DNA of 46,595 bases from Paenibacillus sp. yr247. GTDB lineage: Bacteria > Bacillota > Bacilli > Paenibacillales > NBRC-103111. The stretch is taken from the NCBI RefSeq assembly GCF_900103825.1, contig NZ_FNIF01000031.1:1-46595 (forward strand). The letters run 5' to 3'. The notes under the pieces are model-generated. The model did no database searches. It was given only the letters and a program-made list of their open reading frames with translations, and was not told where the DNA came from. The stretch's first letter is position 1. Every line of letters begins with the position of its first letter. A program made the translations under genes and the position numbers. Shown one piece after another: positions 7,993 to 15,650 of this stretch.

Positions 7993-8256
7993 ATGTATGT
8001 AACTCTTGATCAAGCAAGAAAAATATTTGAACCATTAGATCCTGCCATAGAAGTACAGTGCGTGCGGGATTCGATTAAAGAAAGACATATCAGCAATGTT
8101 GAAAATGCTGCAAACGTTGAACAGCTTTTGAATCTTTTGAAGAATCATATGCGTTTAATTAACCTTAGAGCAGAGTATAGAGATCATCAATGGAGACACT
8201 CATTAATCGACCGGATTAAATATCGTATGTGTTTATTGACCGCACGAGTGGACTGA
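7993..8256 (+). CDS. Small hypothetical protein
   Basis: Start chosen at ATG 7993, about ten bases after GAGGA; ATG 7984 is too close to that site. The 87-residue product is basic and predicted mainly helical. No family recognised. It belongs to a run of small genes between ssb and the LPD1-type gene. Confidence 0.5.
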   Translation: MYVTLDQARKIFEPLDPAIEVQCVRDSIKERHISNVENAANVEQLLNLLKNHMRLINLRAEYRDHQWRHSLIDRIKYRMCLLTARVD

Positions 8257-8360
8257 TGGCAAATTCCAGATCATTACGACGATCGGGAATCGTTGCCTCA
8301 ACTTGTGTGGTGTTTTTCTACGAGAAGATTTGAAAATAACTATCAGAGGAGCTCATAACA

Positions 8361-8585
8361 TTGAAAACCGTTATTATCCCTGACGACCGAGCAACAATGG
8401 ATATATTGACTAGGGCCGTTCAAAAGGAGATCCACTGTTTATTTGAAACGATGAACCGATGTGATCTTAATGATACATTCCAAGCCAATATATACCGAAT
8501 GGCAGAGGATCAGCTTAATCTATTGCAAAATATATGCCAGCAATTAGCAGAGGAATCCGGTGTCATGAATTTATTGGCTCATTAA
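8361..8585 (+). CDS. Small hypothetical protein (TTG start)
   Basis: A 74-residue frame starting at TTG 8361, about eight bases after GAGGAG. The sequence begins KTVIIPDDRATMDILTRAV and is otherwise helical and acidic. No family recognised. The 104-base gap before it holds no clear terminator, so it may be co-transcribed with the 7993 gene. Confidence 0.5.
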   Translation: MKTVIIPDDRATMDILTRAVQKEIHCLFETMNRCDLNDTFQANIYRMAEDQLNLLQNICQQLAEESGVMNLLAH

Positions 8586-8649
8586 ACTGAAGTTAAGACT
8601 GAGCAGCATGCTCAAGGGAAGCAATTATTTTTTACAGGAGGATCTGCAG

Positions 8650-9477
8650 ATGGCACATGATAAAACCATTGAGGCAAGAGGCGCAGCAAAGATGATGGAA
8701 GATTTCTACATGCATTATGGCCAGATGAAGAGATTGGAAAGCAAAACGGATTACATAAAGGACATCATTCGTAAGGAACTGGATCGAATGGATATCAAAC
8801 GTGTTCAGTATGATGGTGTTGCTGGGAAGTATGTAGCTTGTAACGTTTATGAAACAAATCATGTCGCTCTTAACGACTACTTAAACGACATCGGAATTTT
8901 ACCACATGTTGCCCAAATTGATTTGTCTCTCATTAAGGATTCTCCAGAAGACTTCATCGCAGTAGAACCCTTTTTGATTCCAGGACGCAAATATGTGCGT
9001 TTTTCACCAAATAAGGCAGGCAGGACACCTGAAGAGGACTTCTCACATTTAGGAGAGGATCCGCACCTGCTGATTAGTCAGTGGAGTTCTTCACGCCAGG
9101 AGCTAGTTTCTCTTGAGAAGAACTACGAAACATTAAAGAGAAAAATGCTGAAATGCAGTATACTGCAGCAGGAGCGTAAGTTACCTCTACATTATGGGTC
9201 TGTTTCTTTATTAGATGGGAAACCTTCCTTTGATTCGGAGGCAGTTTATGCAGCACTAGGAGATCACTTCCTCATTCAATATGGAAAAGTGGATATGGAA
9301 CAGCTCGATAACTTTATCGCGATGGGATTTTTAAAAAAGATGGAGGTAGACCAATTCAGAAGACTTGTGGATGTCCGGTTGAGGTTTGTTCTCATCAGCG
9401 AGGAAGATGAAGCAAAGATGTTTGCTTACTTCCATGACAAGACACGAAGGTTATCAAAATTATCTATCGCTGGATAG
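8650..9477 (+). CDS. Hypothetical protein with coiled-coil segment
   Basis: Start chosen at ATG 8650, eight bases after CAGGAGG. The 275-residue product begins with a charged helical region (about 1-55). A mixed region contains the phrase IPGRKYVRF, and a second likely coiled coil (SSSRQELVSLEKNYETLKRK) follows. The alternation of helices and a compact middle recalls phage or plasmid accessory proteins that act beside recombination genes, but I cannot assign a family. It is translated in the same direction as the ssb block and is followed 28 bases later by another small gene. Confidence 0.6.
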   Translation: MAHDKTIEARGAAKMMEDFYMHYGQMKRLESKTDYIKDIIRKELDRMDIKRVQYDGVAGKYVACNVYETNHVALNDYLNDIGILPHVAQIDLSLIKDSPEDFIAVEPFLIPGRKYVRFSPNKAGRTPEEDFSHLGEDPHLLISQWSSSRQELVSLEKNYETLKRKMLKCSILQQERKLPLHYGSVSLLDGKPSFDSEAVYAALGDHFLIQYGKVDMEQLDNFIAMGFLKKMEVDQFRRLVDVRLRFVLISEEDEAKMFAYFHDKTRRLSKLSIAG

Positions 9478-9505
9478 ACGCTTTATGCTATATTAGGAGT
9501 AGCCC

Positions 9506-9760
9506 ATGACAACCTTTACAAAAGGTTGTGATTATTTGAAAATAGTGTCTTTGTTCGAAAATTCCACCGTTATGCTGGCTTTGCGCCACTATAATGAGTA
9601 CGGCCCGTTTTATATTATCAAATTGAGACGGACCACTGGTGAGATTCTCAGCTCTCACCGAGTTGATACGCTACCGGTTAATTGGACAGAGGATTTTAAA
9701 CAGGAAATTAAGGGAATTGCAGATCGTTTCATTGTCAATAGCAGTCGGAAAATTCAATGA
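9506..9760 (+). CDS. Small hypothetical protein
   Basis: An 84-residue protein starting at ATG 9506, six bases after AGGAG. The pattern of short strands (TVMLALRHYNEYGPFYIIKL) followed by a helix suggests a small alpha-beta fold. It closes the 8650 transcript just before a strong terminator. No family recognised. Confidence 0.55.
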   Translation: MTTFTKGCDYLKIVSLFENSTVMLALRHYNEYGPFYIIKLRRTTGEILSSHRVDTLPVNWTEDFKQEIKGIADRFIVNSSRKIQ

Positions 9761-9806
9761 AAGGAAGGCCGCTGATCAATCAGATCAAGTGGCCTTCCTT
9801 TATTTA
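9761..9806 (+). terminator. Intrinsic terminator
   Basis: AAGGAAGGCCGCTGATC pairs with GATCAAGTGGCCTTCCTTT, with a T-rich 3' side. The A-rich 5' flank would let it work in both directions. Confidence 0.85.
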
Positions 9807-9866
9807 TTGGCAAACGTGCTTTTCTAAAAGCTACGTGTATGCTACACTCAAAGTGTACTTAACTAA

Positions 9867-10031
9867 TTTGCTCTCTTGTTGAGCATGACTTTGAAGAACA
9901 AAACCCTATGGGTGGCATGAGTCCTTATTGAGGTCTGCCTATCTGTAGGTTTTTTTTGTTTCTACAAAAGTAGGCATTTTAACGCTATGAAGGTTTCTCG
10001 CTAATACGGGAAATTTTCATGGCGTTTTTTT
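9867..10031 (+). ncRNA. Leader RNA B, homologous to leader A, upstream of the LPD1-type gene
   Basis: TTTGCTC, then GTTGAGC, TGACTTTGAAGA and AAACCCTATGGGTGGCATGA align almost base for base with 5101-5153 of leader A. As there, the conserved arm pairs with a downstream TGCC..TGTAGGTTTTTTTT (first terminator, 9898-9957). A second terminator, CGCTATGAA / TTCATGGCG followed by seven Ts, closes the leader at 9983-10031. The coding start is 25 bases further. Keeping the same two-terminator design in front of two unrelated genes is good evidence for a shared regulatory RNA. Confidence 0.65.
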
Positions 10032-10055
10032 ATTTCAAAAGGAGGAAGAGAACAG

Positions 10056-11678
10056 ATGAACAATCGTATCGAAAGTTTGCGTAAAGAGGATTATCTCAAA
10101 AGGCGTTTTCATGAGAAGGGACTCGATGAATTTCTTGCTGATTTAAAGGTTACCGTACATGAAGGAGATGCGTGGTATGAATTGTGGAAAAAGTACGTTC
10201 GTGCAGTAATCCGAAAATTCCGGTCGATTGAATTGTCACCCGAGCTTCTAAAACTGATTAGCAGTGGTCCCTGGCGTGTCAGATATCAACCTATGGATGA
10301 CTTTGATGGCTATCCGAAGTTGGTAGAGGTGCTCGACTCTGTCCTTAAATTACGAAATGCAGCTGCCCGGGATAAGACGATCGTGAAAGTGATGTATGAA
10401 GTCGGTTCTAACTCGAACGAAGGTTTTTCTGTCCTAGGCCAAGAGATTCCCGAGAAGTATCATGCGGGTAGGTGGGGATGGAAGCCGCATCACTATCGGC
10501 TGTACGACATAAGGCGTTTATTAGCAACATGCTATGCAAACAATGCCTTTATCCAGTATGTGAAGGAGAACAAAGTTCATTTACAGCATAAGTTGGCGCT
10601 TGACCTGTCCGAGCGGTCTCAAATGGAGCAGGTTAGGTTCCGCGTTAATAATCCAGAAGTAAATCAAGACATGTTTCGACTAGCACAAGAGCATGGCTAT
10701 ATGTTCTGTGATGCCGAAGATGCGGAAGAGATAGAGGTATCGATTCCTCATGACCTGTACTATCTCACAGAGGATGATTACGGAGATTTCAAGGTAAACA
10801 GCGATGAAAAAGCTCGCCTCCTTCAGCAGGTTATGGTCCCTATGTTCATGAGAGATATGGCGTACCTGCAAGATGATGCTGAGCGGATCGCGGACTCTGT
10901 TCACGATTACAGCAGGGCTTGGCAGACGAAAAAAAATATCTCGCAAAAGGTTCAGCAACGTATGAAGGATAATGAATTCCTGTACTGCTATGGTGTAGTG
11001 GAGCTGGACAACGAAGTCGATTTGAAGAAATTTTCGGAACTTGAACAAGAGTTAAGGGAATTCCGAAAAAAGACCTATGTTCCCATTTCAAAGGATCATT
11101 CTTTCCGCATTCGAAAGCTGGGGAATTACCGAGCATTGGGCGTTTATTTTCCCTTATATCAAGCTACGATTATTGATCTGGACGGTCCGGATGCATTTGC
11201 ACACGAGTTGTTTCACCAAACTGATTATTCGACGCGCGACGATGGGAAATTGCTCAGTGAACAAGCGGACTTTTTCCCAGTGTACTCAGCGTATGCGAAA
11301 GCTGTAAGGAAAAGGATCAATGAACTGCCTGATAGCGATCCATTCGTAGCCCAGTGGTTCGGAAAGACCAAGTACAATGCGGACTACTATCTACGAAATA
11401 CCGAAGTATTTGCAAGAAGCGGTGAGCTGTATCTACATGAGATACTTGGGATTCGCTCTTCGTTTCTGCAAACGAATTACGATTCACCCGTTTATCCAAA
11501 AGATGAGGCATTTTTGAGCGTAGTGAGGCGCTATTTTGATCGGATACTTCCTAAGCCGCTGAACGTTGATGAAGAAATAGAGGCACATTCACGAGTTGCA
11601 GCATCAATAGAGCAGGTAGAATGTATCCAATTTACGGATTTTGGAGGTGCAATAGAGCAACTCTGGTTCCAATTTTAG
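10056..11678 (+). pseudogene. LPD1-type metallopeptidase-like protein, 3' end displaced by a TnpB element
   Basis: The visible frame encodes 540 residues. It has HELFHQTDY at about 383-391 (an HExxH zinc motif) and, further on, NTEVFARSGELYLHE, the EVFAR signature of LPD1, a domain of the large polyvalent proteins of phages and conjugative elements. The family is thought to process or protect proteins during entry of mobile DNA; the substrate is unknown. The native frame ends at F538: an insertion after TTC 11667-11669 gives the present ending QF-stop. The lost 27-residue tail is still readable at 12896-12979. Translation begins at ATG 10056 after AAAGGAGGAAG, behind leader B. Losing 5% of the C-terminus may leave the enzyme active. 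Confidence 0.75.
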
Positions 11679-11702
11679 GTTAAATACATAAGGGGTGAGT
11701 GC

Positions 11703-12785
11703 GTGTTAAGAACCTACAAATACCGCTTATATCCAACAAAAGATCAAAGGAAGCAAATCGAGTTTACATTGGAGCGATGTCGGTTGTTATACAATCGATT
11801 GCTGGAGGAACGAATCGTTGCCTATAAAAGCCACGGCAAATCGCTATCCTACTTCGAGCAAGCAAATACATTTAACGAACGTAAGAAACACATTCCCGCT
11901 ATGAAGCAAGTTCATTCTCAAGTCTTGCAGGATGTGGCCAGAAGGCTCGAAAAAGCGTATCAATTTTTCTTTCGTCGGGTCAAGCAAGGTGAGACTCCAG
12001 GATTTCCACGATTTAAGCCAAAGCAGAGATATGACAGCTTCACTTACCCGCAAGGTGGCTATGTGTTGCAAGGTAACAAGCTGAAACTCTCCAAAATCGG
12101 TGTGGTCAAGATCAAGCTTCATCGCTCCCTGGAGGGTAGTATCAAAACGTGTACAATCATCATGAAAAACAGCTGTTACTATGCTTGCTTTTCATGTGAA
12201 ATGGAGTTAGAGCCCCTGTTACCCTCCCAAGAACTAATCGGTGTTGATCTTGGATTGAAGCACCTTGCCATTACTTCGGAGGGGGAAACATTTATGGCAT
12301 CCAAACATTACCGGCACAGCGAAAGAAAGTTAATCCAACTCCAGCGGTCTGTTTCCAGAAAGAAGAAAGACTCCCATCGCCGGAAGAAAGCTGTTCAGGT
12401 CCTTGCCAAGCAGTATGAAAAAGTCGCCAATCAACGAAAAGATCATGCCCACAAGGTTAGCCGAAAGCTTGTGAATCGCTACGGCCTGATTGCCATTGAA
12501 CAGCTTAACGTTCAGAGCATGATCCAAAATCGCCATCTGGCCAAGAGCATTGCGGACACGGGTTGGAGCCAGTTTGTACAATACATCGTCTACAAGGCTG
12601 AAAGTGCCGGTAGAGTGGTTGTCCAAGTGGATCCGCGGGGCACAAGCCAGCAATGTTCGGAGTGTGGTAACATCGTGAAGAAATCCCTAGCCGAGCGCAT
12701 TCACCGATGTCCTTGCGGTTACACAGGTGATCGGGACATCAACGCCGCAAGAAACATTCTTCAGCGTGCGTTACAAGTGTCGTAG
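11703..12785 (+). CDS. tnpB: RNA-guided nuclease TnpB (IS605 OrfB)
   Basis: The start is GTG 11703, preceded by AAGGGGTGA. The 360-residue protein begins with the typical KYRLYPTKDQ and has a complete RuvC core: D182 in GVDLGLKH, E266 in AIEQLNV and D345 in GDRDINAARN. The zinc-ribbon cysteines lie between the last two motifs (CSEC and CPCG). Length matches active TnpBs. Such proteins use an omega RNA from the right end to cut DNA beside a target-adjacent motif, favouring element retention. All catalytic residues are present, so it is probably active. Confidence 0.93.
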   Translation: MLRTYKYRLYPTKDQRKQIEFTLERCRLLYNRLLEERIVAYKSHGKSLSYFEQANTFNERKKHIPAMKQVHSQVLQDVARRLEKAYQFFFRRVKQGETPGFPRFKPKQRYDSFTYPQGGYVLQGNKLKLSKIGVVKIKLHRSLEGSIKTCTIIMKNSCYYACFSCEMELEPLLPSQELIGVDLGLKHLAITSEGETFMASKHYRHSERKLIQLQRSVSRKKKDSHRRKKAVQVLAKQYEKVANQRKDHAHKVSRKLVNRYGLIAIEQLNVQSMIQNRHLAKSIADTGWSQFVQYIVYKAESAGRVVVQVDPRGTSQQCSECGNIVKKSLAERIHRCPCGYTGDRDINAARNILQRALQVS

Positions 12786-12895
12786 CCAACAATCCAACAT
12801 CGGCTCGGACGGAGCCTTCAAGGAGAGCTGAGGTTACGAAGCTCGATGATCTGAGAAGCCCATCGGCTTTGATGGGAGTCGTCACAATCTGGTTC
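12700..12895 (+). ncRNA. Candidate omega RNA (reRNA) scaffold at the right end
   Basis: Known omega RNAs overlap the 3' end of tnpB and run to the right end. Here the 110 bases after the stop contain GC-rich stems, for example GGCTCGGACGGAGCC (12803-12817) and AGCCCATCGGCTTTGATGGG (12857-12876). If the right end is at 12895, the guide would begin AGTTTATCGTTTATTG. If it is at 12887, the guide would begin with the TCTGGTTC copy. Confidence 0.5.
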
Positions 12896-12979
12896 AGTTT
12901 ATCGTTTATTGATCAATGGATTGTCGAGGAACACAGTAGAATGAGTAAAGAAGAAATATTCGTTTTGATGCCCGCATAA
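12896..12979 (+). pseudogene. Displaced C-terminal tail of the LPD1-type gene
   Basis: This encodes 27 residues, starting SLSFIDQWIVEEHS and ending FVLMPA, then TAA, in the frame obtained by excising the TnpB element. The stop abuts the terminator at 12978. It is not translated from its own start. Confidence 0.7.
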
Positions 12980-13020
12980 AAAAGGAGCAGTCCTGCTTTT
13001 AAGCGGGCTGCTCCTTTTTT
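12978..13020. terminator. Bidirectional terminator
   Basis: AAAAAAGGAGCAG and CTGCTCCTTTTTT form a symmetric hairpin between the converging LPD1-type gene and the minus-strand membrane-protein gene. It overlaps the last codons of the latter. Confidence 0.9.
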
Positions 13021-13664
13021 GTATTCCTAGCATGTTTGAAAACGTAATCGGGAACCAGATTCTTTTCCAGATCGTAGTTCACTTTGATTCTCGCGCGTTC
13101 GAGCGGAACGCCTTCGAACACCCAAGCCATGATTAAGAGCTTTTCATATTCGCTTTCCGGCCCGCTCATGATTTGCTGATAAGTCTCCGGGGGAAAGGCA
13201 TCATGAAAAAATGAGAAGTCTTTATCATCTAGAATCGGACCACCTTTAAGATAAAGTTTCTTGTAGTCTCGTAGACTTGGATTTTTCTTTGTCCGAATTA
13301 CGTGGTTTGGGTCATCCTTTCCTGTGACTCTTTTATAATTCTCTACGATACTTTTCCAGGTGACTACTAGAAAAATCGTAAACGATATGAAAAACAAGAC
13401 CACACTTTTAGAGTCTGTATCGGAGATTAACCATCTGTTGCTAAACAAATGCAGGCTTACGAGTAATTTCATGACCTTATCTGAAAAGAAAAACGAGGGA
13501 AACCCAGCAAGAAGGAAAATTAAAATTCCTCCGGAGGAATTAATAAACAGAGGCCCATTGAAATAGGTGAACCCATACACAATAACAAACACAAAGGGCA
13601 AGGCGATAGCCCCTCCGAAATTATTAAGTACATTAGCGATTAGGACAACTACGGGATCAAGCAT
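12999..13664 (-). CDS. Membrane protein of unknown function
   Basis: Start chosen at ATG 13664 (MLDPVVVLIANVL), six bases after AAGGTG; ATG 13679 is the other option. The roughly 221-residue product has three hydrophobic segments in its first 125 residues and a charged C-terminal cytoplasmic half rich in Lys, Asp and Glu. It is the only minus-strand gene in the first 27 kb and stands divergent from the transfer operon. That position suggests a regulator, surface-exclusion or entry-exclusion type role, but no family was recognised and this is only inference. Confidence 0.6.
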   Translation of the reverse strand: MLDPVVVLIANVLNNFGGAIALPFVFVIVYGFTYFNGPLFINSSGGILIFLLAGFPSFFFSDKVMKLLVSLHLFSNRWLISDTDSKSVVLFFISFTIFLVVTWKSIVENYKRVTGKDDPNHVIRTKKNPSLRDYKKLYLKGGPILDDKDFSFFHDAFPPETYQQIMSGPESEYEKLLIMAWVFEGVPLERARIKVNYDLEKNLVPDYVFKHARNTKKEQPA

Positions 13665-13774
13665 ATTTAGCACCTTCATTCGTGAGATAGATTTGGATAC
13701 TATCAGTATAGTACATGTAATAATATGGGTCAATACCCTTTATTTTCATGTTTATTAATCTCAGTTTATATGTA

Positions 13775-13803
13775 TTGTCAATCGTTCATCTTTCCATTAG
13801 AAT
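13775..13803 (+). promoter_or_regulatory. Promoter of the transfer operon
   Basis: TTGTCA, 17 bases, TAGAAT. Transcription would start near 13811, about 165 bases before the pilin-like gene, leaving a long leader. Confidence 0.6.
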
Positions 13804-13859
13804 GAATATAGGAAAACATGTAAATATGGATGGTTCTCATCTATCATTATTACGGAGCG

Positions 13860-13905
13860 GAAGACGCGAAATCAATACCCCTTAGGGGTTTGGTTTCGCG
13901 TCTTC
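13860..13905 (+). terminator. Hairpin attenuator in the transfer-operon leader
   Basis: GAAGACGCGAAA pairs with TTTCGCGTCTTC, enclosing a smaller CCCC/GGGG hairpin. The 3' side (TTTACTTTC) is only moderately T-rich, so termination may be partial. It lies between the promoter and the first transfer gene. Confidence 0.65.
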
Positions 13906-13977
13906 TTTACTTTCTAGGAGGTGAAAAGGTAGTCTGCTCCGATACATCCCAAATAAAAAAAGTGAGGTTGAATGTTC

Positions 13978-14376
13978 ATGTTAAAAAAACGTAATGGCAT
14001 AGTCTCGTTCTTACTGGTTATCGTCCTAGCATTTTCCTTTTTCACGACGATAAATGTCGCCTTCCATCCTGCACCTGCTTATGCTGACAGTCTTAATGAT
14101 GCAAAGTTGGGAACTACTACAGGTGATACTGGCATCAAGGATATCACTAGCGAATTAAAAAAGTGGATTCTTAACTTGCGTATTGTGGGTGCTGTTTTAG
14201 CGGTATTCGGTATTGTAATCGGCGCCATCATATTCTCTCTGGCGATCGGAAACGCCCAAAAAAGGTCGGTTGGTACCGGAGCCATCATTTCCGCCATTGT
14301 TGGGATCATTATTATCGCAAAGGCGCCGACGCTAGCGGATTACTTCATTACGCAAGCGCAGGCAACTACACCTTAA
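13978..14376 (+). CDS. VirB2/TrbC-like pilin subunit
   Basis: Start chosen at ATG 13978, about ten bases after GTGAGG; ATG 13972 is closer. The 132-residue product has a long signal peptide with a cleavage site at AYA-DS (about residue 37), a polar linker, and two hydrophobic helices separated by a short basic turn (NAQKRSVG). This is the layout of VirB2-type pilins and channel subunits of Gram-positive type IV secretion systems. It is the first gene of the transfer operon and is followed by a hairpin before the VirB3-like gene, which would raise its relative expression. Confidence 0.75.
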   Translation: MLKKRNGIVSFLLVIVLAFSFFTTINVAFHPAPAYADSLNDAKLGTTTGDTGIKDITSELKKWILNLRIVGAVLAVFGIVIGAIIFSLAIGNAQKRSVGTGAIISAIVGIIIIAKAPTLADYFITQAQATTP

Positions 14377-14394
14377 CAAAATCGGTCTTTCACC

Positions 14395-14417
14395 GGCCCC
14401 TACCGAGTAGGGGCTTT
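14395..14417 (+). terminator. Intercistronic hairpin after the pilin-like gene
   Basis: GGCCCCTAC / GTAGGGGC with a short TTT. It is likely a partial terminator or RNA-processing site between the pilin-like and VirB3-like genes. Confidence 0.6.
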
Positions 14418-14447
14418 ACATATCTCTTTTAATAGGAGGGATTCAAC

Positions 14448-14762
14448 ATGCGAGCCTTATTACCTTTCGATACGGAAAATGAACGAAGACCGGTTAAACT
14501 TTATGAATGGAGCTTTTCTTGGAGGCAGACGGCATACCTCGGAGCGACACTCTTACTCACCTTGCAACTTTGCCAGTGGGTGTACGTAGATTCCTTTGGA
14601 TTTTTAATTAATCTACTCTTTTGGGTAATGTGCCTCCCAGTATCTGTACCGTTCTTGCTCTTTGCTCTGATGCGTCATCCTCAAACCGGTTACTTTATGG
14701 ATCGACATCTATGGTATCGAATCCGACATAGAAAAACACAAAGCGGAGTTTGGAGGGGATAA
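14448..14762 (+). CDS. VirB3/PrgI/TcpE-like membrane protein
   Basis: A 104-residue protein starting at ATG 14448 after AGGAGGGATTCAAC. Two adjacent hydrophobic helices (about 28-48 and 53-74) follow a short cytoplasmic N-terminus. The tail is basic and contains YFMDRHLWYRIRHRK. Small two-helix proteins of this kind sit just before the VirB4 ATPase in Gram-positive conjugation operons and anchor it to the membrane. The gene order fits that role. Confidence 0.65.
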   Translation: MRALLPFDTENERRPVKLYEWSFSWRQTAYLGATLLLTLQLCQWVYVDSFGFLINLLFWVMCLPVSVPFLLFALMRHPQTGYFMDRHLWYRIRHRKTQSGVWRG

Positions 14763-14765
14763 TTC

Positions 14766-15650
14766 GTGTGGGATTTATTTATGTATGCGGCTATCGGTAT
14801 TTGCGTACTCGTTCTTTACCGTGGGATCAATGGAAAGAGTATCGTCCCAAACTTGGGAGGGAGCAAAAAAAAGGCTAAAACCAATGATCACAGCAGTGAG
14901 GTAGCTGTACGAAAAATCGAAGGGGAGTATCAGGATTTACTCAATATTAAAGCTCTCCATAATAACTTGATCGAATTGAAGACTAGTAGTAAGGATCTGC
15001 GTTCGTTTGTGGGCGCCGTGGCTTGTGAGCCCATCAATTATGCGCTGCGATCTTACGAGGAGCAAAAGCAAACGGATGAATCCTACGAGCACTTGTTGGC
15101 AAGTCTGTCTCTTGGTCCGGGGAGAGAAGTAAACATTGCGACCCATATACATTCACGACCAATCGAGCTTACGGATCAGCTGAAACAATACCATGAAACT
15201 TTTCCAAGTCTTGATCCGATTGCACAAAGATATGCCCAAACCATGTTCTTTCCTTTCATGGAACAGTGGCAAAGTCAGGTAGAGGAATACGACTACGCCC
15301 GATATTTCTTAGTGATTTTGGATTATAACGACAAACTTCTAGGTGATCTTGATGAAGAATCTATTCTTCTCAAAGTACGAAATGAGTTTGGACGGCTTGC
15401 CAGCAGTATTATGAGCAATTATTCGCGCATGGGTGGTATTTCAGAAATATGTGACCAGCGCATGATCCTTGAAGCTCTTTACTTTGCTACGCATAAGAAA
15501 ACTGGGAGTATCGAGCGCTTTAGAAAATTGGTAGATAGCGATAATCCATTGTCACCATTTATAGGCAGTACCTACGAGAGAGATTCATATCGGTATATGG
15601 AAGAGGAGGACGAGAAATACGATGCTCAAGCCGAAGAAATGGTTAAGTAA
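14766..15650 (+). CDS. Conjugation-operon protein, N-terminal membrane anchor
   Basis: It starts at GTG 14766, three bases after the previous stop. The 294-residue product has one N-terminal membrane helix (about 5-20), a basic linker (GGSKKKAKTN) and a long, helical, acidic cytoplasmic part. The 3' end overlaps the VirB4-like gene by 29 bases, implying coupled translation. I recognise no family. Conserved position between VirB3-like and VirB4-like genes suggests a channel assembly factor. Confidence 0.6.
   Translation: MWDLFMYAAIGICVLVLYRGINGKSIVPNLGGSKKKAKTNDHSSEVAVRKIEGEYQDLLNIKALHNNLIELKTSSKDLRSFVGAVACEPINYALRSYEEQKQTDESYEHLLASLSLGPGREVNIATHIHSRPIELTDQLKQYHETFPSLDPIAQRYAQTMFFPFMEQWQSQVEEYDYARYFLVILDYNDKLLGDLDEESILLKVRNEFGRLASSIMSNYSRMGGISEICDQRMILEALYFATHKKTGSIERFRKLVDSDNPLSPFIGSTYERDSYRYMEEEDEKYDAQAEEMVK

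Larger units (their letters stand above)
11670..12895 (+). mobile_element. IS200/IS605-type element carrying only tnpB
   Basis: The octamer TCTGGTTC occurs at 11662-11669 and again at 12888-12895. Removing 11670-12895 (1226 bases) joins the upstream gene in frame to a tail with its own stop codon next to a terminator. These are therefore the element limits, give or take the octamer. No tnpA transposase is present, so the element is of the IS1341-like, tnpB-only kind and would need a TnpA in trans. It has no terminal inverted repeats, as expected for this family. Confidence 0.75.

Noticed and set aside
10680..11136. Long minus-strand frames inside the LPD1-type gene
   Set aside because: Shadow frames; the plus strand has the family motifs and a good start.
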